The position numbers and the translations under genes are program-made. Shown here in pieces: positions 54,104 to 63,417 of a stretch of 64,000 nucleotides of DNA. The notes below the pieces were generated by a model. That model did not search any database. It had not been told where the DNA came from and saw only the letters and a program-made list of their open reading frames with translations. Origin of the DNA: Desulfonatronum thiodismutans (GTDB lineage: Bacteria > Desulfobacterota > Desulfovibrionia > Desulfovibrionales > Desulfonatronaceae); contig NZ_JPIK01000012.1 in assembly GCF_000717475.1 (NCBI RefSeq), positions 124,001 to 188,000 on the forward strand. The letters are read 5' to 3'. Each line of letters opens with the position of its first letter. The stretch's first letter is position 1.

Positions 54104-54243
54104 GGCAACTGACCTCCGAGAGCGTTCCGGAAGCGGAGGCGCTCATCCCTCATCGACTCTCTCTGCCGGGACATTCGCGCCGCACTGAGGTAAACGGCAA
54201 TGATTGTTGGTGCATAAGAGGGCAAGGTGTCGAGCCTCTAATT
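54104..54243. repeat. Distal degenerate copy of the cooC 3' end direct repeat
   Basis: It aligns with 48753-48894 in direct orientation, including TGACCTCCG, GCGCTCATCCCTCATCGA and GTAAACG. It encodes no complete gene here. It ends exactly where the regulator frame at 54242 opens. Confidence 0.8.
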
Positions 54244-55600
54244 GCCGCGCCTCAAACCGGAAGGAGCAACCGCCATCGCCCCCAAAACCACGGCTCCGCG
54301 CCGTCCTCGCAACCTGTCCGCCGTTGTCCGTGCGTTCAGCGATCATGTGGTGTTTGCTGACGCCGAGGGCAGGGTTCCGAGCGCCGGTCCGGGCGGGGCG
54401 GATGTTGTCGCGGGTGAAGATCCAGGCGGGACGTTCTGGGAAATCCTCGGGTTGCCGGTCCGGAGCCTGGAGCAGGCCTTGGAGCGGTTTCCGCCCGGGC
54501 GGGTGCATGAGGTCCACGCGCCGGGAGGCAAGGGTACCTTTGCACTGCGGATCATTTCCTTGCCCGACTGTTCCTCGAACCGTGAGCCACGGCCTCGATC
54601 CGACATCCAGGCCGGGCCCTCCACGGAGTCCGGCCTGACAGCTCGTCCCGCTTCCGCGGACGCCGCGCGCACCGCCTACGTGATCATCGCCACGGACAAC
54701 CGGCCCATCGTGCAGTTGCGGGAGGTGTACAAGGAACGGATCGGGGAGAACATTCAGGCCCTGGAGAACTCGATCCATCTGTTCGGGGCCATGTTTGACG
54801 GGGTTCAGGACGCCATGCTGCTTTTGGCGCAGGATCAGGTCGTTCACGCCGCCAATCCTCGGGCCGGAAAGCTGTTGGATCCTCAGGGCAAAGGGCTTGT
54901 CGGACGTTCGGTCACGTCGCTGTTCCAGGCCGAGGACCGGGATACGGTTGCAGAAAAAATCGCCCGACTCAAGGACGGGGGGCGATGGACTTCCCGCAGG
55001 ACGTGTCTGCGTCCGGACGGGGAAGCCCTTCCGGTGGAGGTGGCCCTCTGGCGGATCGATTTGCAGGGTTTCACCCTGTACCACATGGTATTGCGCGACC
55101 TGACAGCCCAGGCCCTGCTGGAAAAGGGTCTGCGCCGCAAGCGGGCCGAAGTGGAGGGCATGAGTCTGGCCCTGCGCAACGTGGTCCGCTCCACGGAAAA
55201 GGAGAAGGAGCAAGTCCGGGAGGCCATGCTCCGGGAGGTCCGGGCCGCGATCCTGCCGGCCGTGGAGCGCATGGCCAGGGAGGAATCCCCGGAGTTGCGC
55301 AACGCTCTCAAGGTGATGATCGAGGAACGCATCACCGCCTTTTCCGAGTCCGGTTCCGCCGACGGCCTGAACACCCAAACCGACGCCTCGGCGAACCTCC
55401 TGCTCAAGCTCACTCCCCGGGAGATCGAAGTCTGCCGACTGATCCGCATGGGTGCGGGCACCCAGCAGGTGGCCGAGCTGCTGAACACCTCCTTTGACAC
55501 CATTCAGACCCACCGCAAAAATATCCGCCACAAGCTGGCCCTCAAAGGGCGCAAGGTTTCTCTTTCCTCCTTCCTCCAACAGCATAACTTTTTTGAATAA
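54242..55600 (+). CDS. PAS-LuxR family transcriptional regulator
   Basis: 452 residues from the TTG at 54242. An N-terminal PAS-like region (about 25-160) is followed by a clear PAS domain (about 185-300; FDGVQDAMLLLAQDQVVHAAN) and a helical linker with KEKEQVREAMLREVRAAILP. A LuxR-type helix-turn-helix lies at about 390-450 (LTPREIEVCRLIRMG, TIQTHRKNIRHKL). The TTG has no ribosome site, whereas an AAGGAG (54261-54266) sits 8 nt before an in-frame ATC at 54275, which may be the real, rare start. It lies 140 nt upstream of ablA on the same strand and is the likely regulator of the abl-transporter operon. No receiver domain is seen, so control is probably by a ligand or redox signal. Confidence 0.85.
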   Translation: MPRLKPEGATAIAPKTTAPRRPRNLSAVVRAFSDHVVFADAEGRVPSAGPGGADVVAGEDPGGTFWEILGLPVRSLEQALERFPPGRVHEVHAPGGKGTFALRIISLPDCSSNREPRPRSDIQAGPSTESGLTARPASADAARTAYVIIATDNRPIVQLREVYKERIGENIQALENSIHLFGAMFDGVQDAMLLLAQDQVVHAANPRAGKLLDPQGKGLVGRSVTSLFQAEDRDTVAEKIARLKDGGRWTSRRTCLRPDGEALPVEVALWRIDLQGFTLYHMVLRDLTAQALLEKGLRRKRAEVEGMSLALRNVVRSTEKEKEQVREAMLREVRAAILPAVERMAREESPELRNALKVMIEERITAFSESGSADGLNTQTDASANLLLKLTPREIEVCRLIRMGAGTQQVAELLNTSFDTIQTHRKNIRHKLALKGRKVSLSSFLQQHNFFE

Positions 55601-55696
55601 TATCTTGTATCGGGTAGGCGCGCATACCCGAAAAATGCCCATTCTCCCCCCTTGCCGCCGCTCCCCAGGCCTGTTTTAGTTCCATGCTGGTAAAGA

Positions 55697-55716
55697 GGGA
55701 CGACCACCATCGTCCC
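55697..55716 (+). promoter_or_regulatory. Inverted repeat in ablA leader
   Basis: A 7-bp stem GGGACGA/TCGTCCC with a CCACCA spacer lies about 25 nt before the ablA start codon. A second repeat, CGGGTA/TACCCG, is at 55611-55630. These may be regulator sites or RNA hairpins in the leader. Confidence 0.35.
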
Positions 55717-55740
55717 CTGAATGTATAACCAGGGAGGAGA

Positions 55741-57174
55741 ATGTTTCAGTTAAGCGGGCGGCAACGTAGCGTCGCCAAGAAGATGACCACCGACCTAGCG
55801 GCCCGGAAGGCCAAGGCTGCGATTCAGCGCAAACCGCGAGTCGTCAAAGCCAGTCCGGACAGTCAGGCTTTTGATAAACCGATGGATTGGAAATCCCAGT
55901 GGACCGACTGGAAATGGCATGTCCGCAATTCCATTCGAGACCTGGATACCTTTGAGCGCCTGCTCGGGGTCCGCTTTCCGGACTTGCAGCGCAAGGCCTT
56001 CGCCCGGACCACGGACAAGTTCCCCATGTCCGTCACGCCCTATTATCTCTCCTTGATCGATCCCGAGGATTACGCCGAAGACCCGGTCTTTCTGCAGGCT
56101 TTTCCATCGCCCAATGAATTGCTGGTCGGCCGCAACGACATGAGCGACCCCCTGCACGAGGACGAGGACAGTCCGGCCCCGGGGATCACCCACCGCTACC
56201 CGGACCGGGTGCTCTTTCACATCAGCAACGTCTGTTCCATGTACTGTCGCCACTGCACCCGCAAGCGCAAGGTGGGGGATCAGGACACCGAGGCCATGGC
56301 CGGGAAGCGGGAATTGCTCCAGGGTCTGGACTACATCCGCAAGACCCCTCAGGTCCGGGACGTGCTGCTTTCCGGCGGTGATCCGCTGATGCTCTCCGAT
56401 GAGCGCCTGGACTGGATTCTGGGCGAACTGCGGACCATCGACCATGTGGAGGTGGTGCGCATCGGCACCCGGATGCCCGTGGTCCTGCCTTACCGGATTA
56501 CCGACGACCTGGTGCGGATGCTCAAAACGCATCATCCTTTGTGGCTGAATACCCACTTCAACCATCCCCGGGAAATCACGTCCACGTCCAAGGCCGCCCT
56601 GGCTCGTTTGGCCGACGCCGGAATTCCCTTGGGCAACCAGTCCGTGCTGCTGGCCGGGGTCAACGACTGCCACCGCCTGATCCGAACCCTGAACCAGAAG
56701 CTGGTCAAGAACCGGGTGCGGCCCTACTACCTCTACCAGTGCGACCTGTCCGAGGGACTGGAGCATTTCCGGACTCCGGTGGGCAAGGGCATCGAGATCA
56801 TCGAGAGCCTACGCGGCCATACCAGCGGCTTTTCCGTGCCCACCTACGTGGTGGACGCCCCGGGGGGCGGCGGAAAGATTCCGATCATGCCCAACTACGT
56901 GGTTTCCTGGGGCGCGAACAAGGTCGTGCTCCGCAACTTCGAGGGCGTGATCACCACCTATGCCGAGCCGGAAAGCTACGAGGCCCGGTTTTGCGACCGC
57001 AAGTGCGACGCCTGCAACCTCCAGCTCAAGGAAGACGACGCCGTGGAGCAGTGCGTGGGCATCGAGAAGCTGCTGGCTGATTGGGACGACACGTGCAGTC
57101 TGACCCCCAGCGGCAATGCCCGGATGGAACGCCGCGACAATGCCCAAATGGAGCGACGCGACAATGTCGCCTAG
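55741..57174 (+). CDS. ablA: Lysine 2,3-aminomutase AblA/KamA
   Basis: A 477-residue radical SAM, PLP-dependent enzyme that converts L-lysine to L-beta-lysine. The radical SAM motif CSMYCRHC uses Cys165, Cys169 and Cys172. SGGDPLML follows, and the PLP lysine is Lys379 in GGGGKIP. C-terminal Cys residues [10 protein letters not shown] bind zinc in characterised enzymes. It starts after AGGGAGGAGA. The last 20 residues carry a 24-bp tandem duplication ([16 protein letters not shown]), absent from the classical enzyme core. The gene overlaps ablB by 11 nt. In many anaerobes AblA and AblB make N-epsilon-acetyl-beta-lysine, a compatible solute, so this pair likely serves osmoadaptation. Confidence 0.95.
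   Translation: MFQLSGRQRSVAKKMTTDLAARKAKAAIQRKPRVVKASPDSQAFDKPMDWKSQWTDWKWHVRNSIRDLDTFERLLGVRFPDLQRKAFARTTDKFPMSVTPYYLSLIDPEDYAEDPVFLQAFPSPNELLVGRNDMSDPLHEDEDSPAPGITHRYPDRVLFHISNVCSMYCRHCTRKRKVGDQDTEAMAGKRELLQGLDYIRKTPQVRDVLLSGGDPLMLSDERLDWILGELRTIDHVEVVRIGTRMPVVLPYRITDDLVRMLKTHHPLWLNTHFNHPREITSTSKAALARLADAGIPLGNQSVLLAGVNDCHRLIRTLNQKLVKNRVRPYYLYQCDLSEGLEHFRTPVGKGIEIIESLRGHTSGFSVPTYVVDAPGGGGKIPIMPNYVVSWGANKVVLRNFEGVITTYAEPESYEARFCDRKCDACNLQLKEDDAVEQCVGIEKLLADWDDTCSLTPSGNARMERRDNAQMERRDNVA
57115..57162 (+). repeat. 24-bp tandem duplication at ablA end / ablB start
   Basis: Two 24-bp units (57115-57138 and 57139-57162) each begin AATGCCC and end CGCGAC, and a third partial unit starts AATG at 57163. 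The units are a multiple of three, so each contributes an in-frame ATG to ablB (57116, 57140 and 57164). Confidence 0.75.
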
Positions 57175-58102
57175 CACCGCGACCGGCGGTATTTCCAGTT
57201 CCTCCGCGGACAAGCTGGAGCGCTTCGGCGCTTCCCTGATCCAGCACGGGCCGTTGAATGCCAGGGCCTACTTGATGCATCTGGCCCCGCCCGAGGAACC
57301 GACCATCGTGCCCACCCTGGAAAAACTGGCCCGCACGCACGGGTACACCAAGATCTTCGCCAAGGTGCCCGAAGGCGCGGCGGCCCGGTTCACCAAGGCT
57401 GGGTACGCGGCCGAGGCCGTGGTTCCCGGGCTGTATAACGGCCATGAAGCCGGCGTGTTCATGGGCCGGTATTTCGCGGACTGGCGCAGACACCCGGCCA
57501 ATCCCCATGAGCTGCGCGACGTCCTGTCGGTTGCCCGGAGAAAGGCGGCTCAAGCCAAAGCCACTGCGTCTTCCCCGAACCCCGGTCCTTTACTGCCCCA
57601 GGACTCACGCATCACCCCCCTGGGCCCGGACCAGGCCGAGGACATGGCCGAAGTCTACCGCGTCGTGTTCGACTCCTATCCTTTCCCGATTTTCGACCCA
57701 AGCTACCTGCGCAGCTCCATGACCGGGAATACGCGCTTCTACGGCGTCCTGATCCGGGACCGGCTGGCGGCCTTGGCCTCCGCGGAGATGGACCCGGAAA
57801 CCGGGTCAGCGGAAATGACCGACTTCGCCACCCTGCCTGAATTTCGGGGCCGCAAGTTGGCCGGGATCCTCCTGGCGCACATGACCGAACGGATGCGGGA
57901 CCTGGGGCTGAGCACCTTGTACACCATTGCCCGGGCCGAATCCTACGCCATGAACGTCACCTTTGCCCGGGCCGGATATGTCTTCGGCGGGACCCTGCCC
58001 AACAACACGCATATCGGCGGAGGGTTGGAGTCCATGAACGTCTGGCACCTGGCGTTGCGTGACGCACCTTTCCATCCCTTCACCCGGAATCCGAAAACAT
58101 GA
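57164..58102 (+). CDS. ablB: Beta-lysine N6-acetyltransferase AblB (GNAT family)
   Basis: 312 residues from the ATG at 57164, which has GGAG 10 nt upstream and overlaps the ablA stop. The C-terminal GNAT domain shows [20 protein letters not shown], with the acetyl-CoA loop, and [17 protein letters not shown]. The N-terminal half has [11 protein letters not shown] and [13 protein letters not shown], the helical-extension pattern of AblB. It acetylates the epsilon-amino group of L-beta-lysine with acetyl-CoA to form N-epsilon-acetyl-beta-lysine. The permease gene begins inside its stop codon (4-nt ATGA overlap), tying osmolyte synthesis to transport. Confidence 0.92.
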   Translation: MSPSTATGGISSSSADKLERFGASLIQHGPLNARAYLMHLAPPEEPTIVPTLEKLARTHGYTKIFAKVPEGAAARFTKAGYAAEAVVPGLYNGHEAGVFMGRYFADWRRHPANPHELRDVLSVARRKAAQAKATASSPNPGPLLPQDSRITPLGPDQAEDMAEVYRVVFDSYPFPIFDPSYLRSSMTGNTRFYGVLIRDRLAALASAEMDPETGSAEMTDFATLPEFRGRKLAGILLAHMTERMRDLGLSTLYTIARAESYAMNVTFARAGYVFGGTLPNNTHIGGGLESMNVWHLALRDAPFHPFTRNPKT

Positions 58103-58962
58103 AAGAAAGCCGCTGGCGGCCATGGCTGCTGCTTTCGCCGTCCCTGACCGCCATCTTCTTTCTGCTGGTGGTCCCGGTGCTCTTCGTCGTGGTCTACAGC
58201 TTCTGGCTGCGCGCCCCCACAGGCGCGGCCATCCCGGCGTTTCAGTTCGGCAACTACGCCCGCTTTTTCGAGGACCTGTTCTACCCGACCATCCTCTTCC
58301 GCACCCTGCGGGTATCGGTGATCTGCGTCCTGCTGTGCCTGGTCATGGGCTACATTCCGGCCTATTTTTTTTACCGCAGCAAATCCCGCTACCGCCAGGC
58401 CCTGATCCTGCTGATCATGGTCCCGTTCTGGATCAGCTTCATCATCCGGACCATGAGCTGGATCAACATTCTCGGGGCCAACGGATTCCTGAACTATACC
58501 CTGATGCGCTTCGGGATCATCACCGAACCGCTCTCCCTGCTGTACAATGAAGCGGCCGTGCTCATGGGGTTGATCCAGTATTTGTTGCCGTTCATGATCC
58601 TGAACATCTACGTCAGCCTGGAGGCCATCGACAAAAACCTGCTGGAAGCGGCCCGGAGCATGGGCTGCAACGAGTGGCAGGCCTTCAGGGAGGTCACTTT
58701 GCCGTTGAGTCTGCCCGGAGTCAGCGCCGGATGTCTGCTGGTCTTCGTGCTTACCGCGGGCACCTACCTGCCGCCGATGATCCTGGGCGGACCGGGCAAC
58801 GAAATGATCGCCAACCTGATTTTCAACCGGGTCATCGGCACCCTGGACTGGCCCTTCGGATCGGCCATCAGCGTGATCCTGCTGCTGCTCCTGGGATGCA
58901 TCGTCTGGACCTACAACCGCTATCTGGGCATCAATACGCTGTTCAAGGCGTTCAAGAGCTAA
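58099..58962 (+). CDS. ABC transporter permease, PotB-like (spermidine/putrescine family)
   Basis: A 287-residue permease with six membrane helices. The EAA loop is EAARSMGCNEWQAFREVTLPLSLPG near residue 195, the ATPase-contact site. Its start overlaps the ablB stop by 4 nt. It forms a heterodimer with the next gene in PotABCD-type importers of polyamines and related cations or amino acids. The substrate is not fixed by sequence; association with ablAB suggests lysine, beta-lysine or an amine. Confidence 0.92.
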   Translation: MKESRWRPWLLLSPSLTAIFFLLVVPVLFVVVYSFWLRAPTGAAIPAFQFGNYARFFEDLFYPTILFRTLRVSVICVLLCLVMGYIPAYFFYRSKSRYRQALILLIMVPFWISFIIRTMSWINILGANGFLNYTLMRFGIITEPLSLLYNEAAVLMGLIQYLLPFMILNIYVSLEAIDKNLLEAARSMGCNEWQAFREVTLPLSLPGVSAGCLLVFVLTAGTYLPPMILGGPGNEMIANLIFNRVIGTLDWPFGSAISVILLLLLGCIVWTYNRYLGINTLFKAFKS

Positions 58963-58966
58963 GGCC

Positions 58967-59758
58967 ATGAAACTTCCCTTTTCCGGCTGGTCCCTGATCC
59001 GACTGTACACCATCCTGGTGTACCTGTTCATGTTTTTGCCCATCGTGGTGGTGATCGTCCTTTCCTTCAACCCGCAGCAGTTCGCCAGTTTCCCGATGCA
59101 GGGCTTCAGCCTGAAGTGGTACGTCCAACTGGCCCAGAACGAGGCCATTCTGCGGGCTTTCAAGAATTCCCTCGTCCTGGGCACACTCACCGCGTTGATC
59201 GCCTCGGCCATTGCCGTGCCCGCGGCCATGGCCTTTGTCCGTTACAGCTTCAGGGGCAAGAACACCTTGAACACCCTGCTGCTCGCGCCGATCATGATCC
59301 CGGAAGTGGTTCTGGGCGTGGCCCTGCTGCTGTTCATCCGCTGGCTGCAACAACCCAAGAGCTTCGCCCTGCTCCTGGCAGGACACGTGATCCTGACCCT
59401 GCCCTACGTGCTGCTCATCGTGCAGGCCCGGATGGTCAGCATCAAGCGGGTCTACGAGGAGGCCGCCCTGTCCTTGGGCGCCAGCCCGCTCCAGACCTTC
59501 AAGGAGGTCACGCTCCCGCTGCTCATGCCCGCGGTCCTGGCCGGGATGCTCTTCTCCTTCACCATTTCCTTCGACGACATCACGGCCACCCTGTTTTGGG
59601 CCACGGCGGAGCACCAGACCGTGCCCGTGCGCATCTTCGGCATGCTCCGCCATTCCATCAGCCCCGAAATCAACGCCCTGGGCACGGTGATGATCGTCTT
59701 CACGATCATGACCCCGCTCTTGGCCGGGTATTGTATTCGGAGGTTTTCGAAGAATTGA
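58967..59758 (+). CDS. ABC transporter permease, PotC-like
   Basis: A 263-residue permease with six membrane helices and the EAA-type loop EEAALSLGASPLQTFKEVTLPLLMPA near residue 165. It starts 4 nt after the PotB-like gene and pairs with it in the inner membrane channel. An LFSFTISFDDITATLFWATAE segment is typical of PotC. No unusual feature was seen. It ends 30 nt before the binding-protein gene. Confidence 0.92.
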   Translation: MKLPFSGWSLIRLYTILVYLFMFLPIVVVIVLSFNPQQFASFPMQGFSLKWYVQLAQNEAILRAFKNSLVLGTLTALIASAIAVPAAMAFVRYSFRGKNTLNTLLLAPIMIPEVVLGVALLLFIRWLQQPKSFALLLAGHVILTLPYVLLIVQARMVSIKRVYEEAALSLGASPLQTFKEVTLPLLMPAVLAGMLFSFTISFDDITATLFWATAEHQTVPVRIFGMLRHSISPEINALGTVMIVFTIMTPLLAGYCIRRFSKN

Positions 59759-59788
59759 ACCATGAACCCATAACCCCAGGAGGGAACC

Positions 59789-60934
59789 ATGCAGAAACAA
59801 CTCAATGACGTTCGTGAACGGTACGTGTCCGGGGATCTGTCTCGACGGGACTTCGTCAAGTACTGCGCCGTAGCCGGCGTGGCCGCCGGATTGGTGGGCG
59901 GGCCGTTCGGCCTGGCGCGCCAGGCCCTGGCCCAGGGCAGCATTCGCTTCGACGGATGGGGCGGAACCACCTCCCAGGCATTCCGCCGGTACGCTTTTGA
60001 GCCCTTTACCCAGGCCACGGGCGTACGCGTGATTGACGGCGAATTCGGGGACATGGACACCTACCTGACCCGGGTCATCGCCTCCTTTCCTCCAGGCGGC
60101 GAGTTCAACTTGGCCCACTTAAGCGGCGTGTTCGACTACGCCCGCTACGTGGGGCTGGAGTTCAACTCCGCCCTGGATGAGTCCAAGATCCCAAACCTGG
60201 CCCTGGTCATGGAGTCCATGATCGCGCCCTACCGCAAGCTGACCCCGGAGGCCCTGTCCGCTGTGCCCTACAACCTGGGCCAGACCGGCATCGCCTACAA
60301 CACCAAGCACATTTCCAAGGAAAAGGCCGAGGAACTGGGCGCCTCTCTGCTCTGGGACGAGAGCGTGCGCGGCAATCTGGGCAGTTGGGGCGACTGGCGG
60401 ACGAACATCTGGTACGCGGCTCTGCATACCGGGCAGAACCCCAACGACATCCAGGATATGGACGCGGTCTGGGACGCCCTGCGCGCCCAGGTGCCCATGG
60501 TCAAGAAATACTGGGGCTCGGGCGCGGAACTGATGAGTCTGCTGGCCGGCGAGGAAATCTACGCCACCGTGGCCTGGTCCGGCCGCATCGCCCACTTGCA
60601 GAACGACGGCTACCCCATCGGCTTCCTGGCACCGAAGAACTGCTATTCCTGGCAGGAATGCATTTTCGTGATCAAGGGTACGGACCTGGATGTGGCCCAG
60701 CAATTGCTGGACTTCATGCTCGCCCCGGAAGCCTCCATCGCCGTGGCCGAAGGGCAGATGTACCCGCCCAGCCTTGACCCCACCAAGGTCGACCTGCCGG
60801 AGAGCATCCGCAAGCTGCCGGCCTTTGATCCCACGGGCAAACTGGACGGCTACCTCTTCGCCGATCCGCTGTACTGGAACGACAAACAGATGGAGTGGGC
60901 CGAGCGCTGGGATCGCATCAGAGCGACGAGTTAG
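59789..60934 (+). CDS. Tat-exported polyamine-type substrate-binding protein
   Basis: A 381-residue periplasmic binding protein with a twin-arginine leader. SRRDFVKYCAVAGVAAG near residues 18-34 contains the RR motif and a hydrophobic stretch, and there is an ALAQG cleavage region. The mature part matches the PotD/SBP_bac_8 class with IRFDGWGGTTSQAF, FPPGGEFN, YNLGQTGIAYNT and AWSGRIAHLQNDGYPIGFL. It captures the substrate for the two permeases. Tat export of a binding protein is less usual than Sec export and implies folding before translocation. An AGGAGGGA Shine-Dalgarno site precedes the ATG. Confidence 0.92.
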   Translation: MQKQLNDVRERYVSGDLSRRDFVKYCAVAGVAAGLVGGPFGLARQALAQGSIRFDGWGGTTSQAFRRYAFEPFTQATGVRVIDGEFGDMDTYLTRVIASFPPGGEFNLAHLSGVFDYARYVGLEFNSALDESKIPNLALVMESMIAPYRKLTPEALSAVPYNLGQTGIAYNTKHISKEKAEELGASLLWDESVRGNLGSWGDWRTNIWYAALHTGQNPNDIQDMDAVWDALRAQVPMVKKYWGSGAELMSLLAGEEIYATVAWSGRIAHLQNDGYPIGFLAPKNCYSWQECIFVIKGTDLDVAQQLLDFMLAPEASIAVAEGQMYPPSLDPTKVDLPESIRKLPAFDPTGKLDGYLFADPLYWNDKQMEWAERWDRIRATS

Positions 60935-61081
60935 TTTTCATCCGGAAACGGCCCTTTTTCCTTTTGGCTGCGTCACTCTGCGCAATTATTCGTCAACGTA
61001 TTGATATACGCCTCTTCGTAATTGCTTGAGTTCCTTGCCAAAAGAAAAAACTGCTCGTTTCTGAATTGAAAACTGTCAGTA

Positions 61082-61110
61082 GGGGCGAACCCGCGGGTTC
61101 GCCCCTTATT
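61082..61110 (+). terminator. Perfect 24-bp palindromic terminator-like hairpin
   Basis: The 24-bp sequence 61082-61105 reads the same on both strands (GGGGCGAACCCG and its complement) and is followed by TTATT. It lies between the binding-protein gene and the ATPase gene of the same transporter and should reduce or stop read-through. Confidence 0.75.
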
Positions 61111-61156
61111 CCAACCAGACACCTCCATCTAACCACAACCCAAACAGGCGACCACC

Positions 61157-62272
61157 GTGACGACCACCCCAGAATACGCTGTTCAGCTCAAAGGCATTTC
61201 CAAACATTTCGGCAAGGTTCAAGCCGTAAAACCCATTGACCTGAATATCGAGCAAGGCTCCCTGGTGACGTTGCTCGGACCCTCTGGGTGCGGCAAGACC
61301 ACGATTTTGAGGATGATCGCCGGTTTGGAGCATCCTACCAGCGGAGACATCTTCATCAAGGGTCGGCGGGTCAACGAGGTGCCCATCCACAAGCGCAACC
61401 TGGGCATGATCTTCCAGAACTACGCCCTGTTTCCGCACAAGACCATTTTCGACAACGTGGCCTTTGGCCTGAAGTATCGAAGCGTGCCCAAGGACGAGAT
61501 CCGGGAGAAGGTCCGTCAGGCCCTGGAATTGGTCCGCCTGCCGGACGTGGAAAATCGCCATCCGGCCCAGCTCTCCGGAGGTCAGCAGCAGCGCATCGCC
61601 CTGGCCAGGGCCATTGTCATCGAGCCGGACGTTCTGCTGATGGACGAGCCCCTCTCCGCCCTGGACGAGAATTTGCGCGAGGAAATGCGTCGCGAGATCG
61701 ACAACTTGCAGCAGATGATCGGCGTGACCACCATTTTCGTGACCCATGATCAACGTGAGGCCCTGAGCATGTCGGACAAGATCGTGGTCATGCACGACGG
61801 GGTCTTGCAGCAGGAAGGTCCGCCGGAAGAGGTCTACAACCATCCGGTGAACCGGACCGTGGCCGATTTTCTGGGCACGTCCACCTTTTTCCCGGCCACG
61901 GTTTTGGGCCGGGAAGACGGCTTGTATAAAGTACGCCTGGACGACGGGACGCTCTTTCTGGTCAAGAACGGCCGCGATTGGACCGACCAGAGCCGGGTGG
62001 AACTGGTGATCCGGGCCCAGAAGCCGAACATCGTTCCGGCCGGGGAGGACGAGGCCATGGACCAGCCGAACCACTTTTCCGGGAAGATCAAGGACCGCAG
62101 CTACATGGGCGGCGAGGTCAGCTACTTCGTGGAACTGAAAAACGGCCTGGAGTTGCACGTGGTCACCCTGGGCGATCAGCAGCCCATGAAAATCGGCCGC
62201 CGGGTGGACGTGCACATTCCCCCGGACCACTGCGGACTGCTCCCCGCGTCTCCCGCTTCTCTCGGTTCATGA
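61157..62272 (+). CDS. ABC transporter ATPase, PotA-like
   Basis: A 371-residue ATPase from the GTG at 61157. Walker A is LLGPSGCGKTT near residue 37, the Q-loop is IFQNYALFPHK, the signature is LSGGQQQR, Walker B is VLLMDEPLSALDE, and the H-switch is FVTHDQREA. The C-terminal TOBE domain (about 275-365) includes VRLDDGTLFLVKN. It drives import through the PotB/PotC pair. No strong Shine-Dalgarno site precedes the GTG. Its stop overlaps the racemase start by 4 nt, so it is translationally coupled to the next gene. Confidence 0.93.
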   Translation: MTTTPEYAVQLKGISKHFGKVQAVKPIDLNIEQGSLVTLLGPSGCGKTTILRMIAGLEHPTSGDIFIKGRRVNEVPIHKRNLGMIFQNYALFPHKTIFDNVAFGLKYRSVPKDEIREKVRQALELVRLPDVENRHPAQLSGGQQQRIALARAIVIEPDVLLMDEPLSALDENLREEMRREIDNLQQMIGVTTIFVTHDQREALSMSDKIVVMHDGVLQQEGPPEEVYNHPVNRTVADFLGTSTFFPATVLGREDGLYKVRLDDGTLFLVKNGRDWTDQSRVELVIRAQKPNIVPAGEDEAMDQPNHFSGKIKDRSYMGGEVSYFVELKNGLELHVVTLGDQQPMKIGRRVDVHIPPDHCGLLPASPASLGS

Positions 62273-63399
62273 ACGCATCCTTGCGAGCCGAGGACGTCTC
62301 CCGCGCCTTCTTCGCCAGGCACCCCCGCCGCGTCCAGACCGTGGACTCCCATACCGGCGGCGAGGCCACCCGCCTGATCGTCTCCGGAGTTTGCCCGATT
62401 CCAGGGCCAGTCCCAGGGCCAATCCCAGGGCGGTCCATGGCTGAAAAGCGGCGCTGGTTTCAGGACAATCTGGATCCCGTCCGGCTGCGGCTGACCCGTG
62501 AGCCGCGCGGCCACCGGGACATGGTGGCCGCGGCCCTGACCGATCCGGTCTCGCCGGGCGCGGCCTTCGGCCTGATCTACATGGACGCCTGTCGCTATCC
62601 CCACCTCTGCGGCCACGCCACCATCGGCGCGGTGACCTCCATGCTGGAACTGGGACTGCTTGATCCAGGCCGCGGCCCGAACGACACTCGGATTCAGCAG
62701 TCCTCCGAAGACCCGCTCGTCCTAACCCTCGTCGTGGACACGCCTTCAGGTCCCCTGCCCGTCGAGGCCCGATTGGACCCAACGGACACGTCCCGCGTGT
62801 CCAGCGTGACCCTGACCTCGGTCCCGGCTTTCGTATTTGCCGAAAACGTCTACCTGGACGTCCCGCCCCGGCTCTTCGGCCTGGAACGGCTGCGCGTCGA
62901 TCTGGTCTGCGTCGGCGGCTTTTTCGCCATGGTGGATCTGGATCAGCCGGGGTTGGAGATCGGCACGGCCTCTTCACGCCGGATCATCGACCTGGGCATG
63001 GAGATCATCCGCCTGGCCAACGAGCAGGTCCGCGTCCATCACCCCCTGCGCCCGGAAGTCGCCACCGTGGACGTGACCGAGTTTTACCGGCACACTGGAC
63101 GACGCGAAGGGCACGGTTTCGTGGTCTACGGCGAAAGCCACCTGGACCGCTCGCCCTGCGGCACCGGAACCACGGCCAAGCTGACCCTGCTGCGCCACAA
63201 GGGGCTGCTCACGGACGACACGGAGTACGTGAACTCCGGACCGTTGCGGACCACGTTCACGGCGCGTGTCCATGAACAGACAACTGTGGGGGATTATCCC
63301 GCGATCACCGTGCGCTTCACCGGCAGCGCGCACCTTACCGGGCTGCATGAATTCGTCCTGGATCCCAACGACCCCTTTCCCGAGGGGTATCTCTTGTGA
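62269..63399 (+). CDS. Proline racemase / 4-hydroxyproline epimerase-family protein
   Basis: 376 residues. Both catalytic Cys residues of the racemase/epimerase subgroup are present: Cys114 in LCGHATIG and Cys297 in SPCGTGTTAK, with HGFVVYGESHLDRSPCG as the second signature. The related dehydratases have Thr or Ser at one of these positions, so racemase or epimerase activity is favoured. A short insertion IPGPVPGPIPGR near residue 45 is made of 12-bp DNA repeats. The ATG at 62269 overlaps the ATPase stop. The family interconverts D/L-proline or epimerises hydroxyproline; the substrate is not certain. Confidence 0.9.
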   Translation: MNASLRAEDVSRAFFARHPRRVQTVDSHTGGEATRLIVSGVCPIPGPVPGPIPGRSMAEKRRWFQDNLDPVRLRLTREPRGHRDMVAAALTDPVSPGAAFGLIYMDACRYPHLCGHATIGAVTSMLELGLLDPGRGPNDTRIQQSSEDPLVLTLVVDTPSGPLPVEARLDPTDTSRVSSVTLTSVPAFVFAENVYLDVPPRLFGLERLRVDLVCVGGFFAMVDLDQPGLEIGTASSRRIIDLGMEIIRLANEQVRVHHPLRPEVATVDVTEFYRHTGRREGHGFVVYGESHLDRSPCGTGTTAKLTLLRHKGLLTDDTEYVNSGPLRTTFTARVHEQTTVGDYPAITVRFTGSAHLTGLHEFVLDPNDPFPEGYLL

Positions 63400-63417
63400 G
63401 AACCCCTGTGAGGACCA

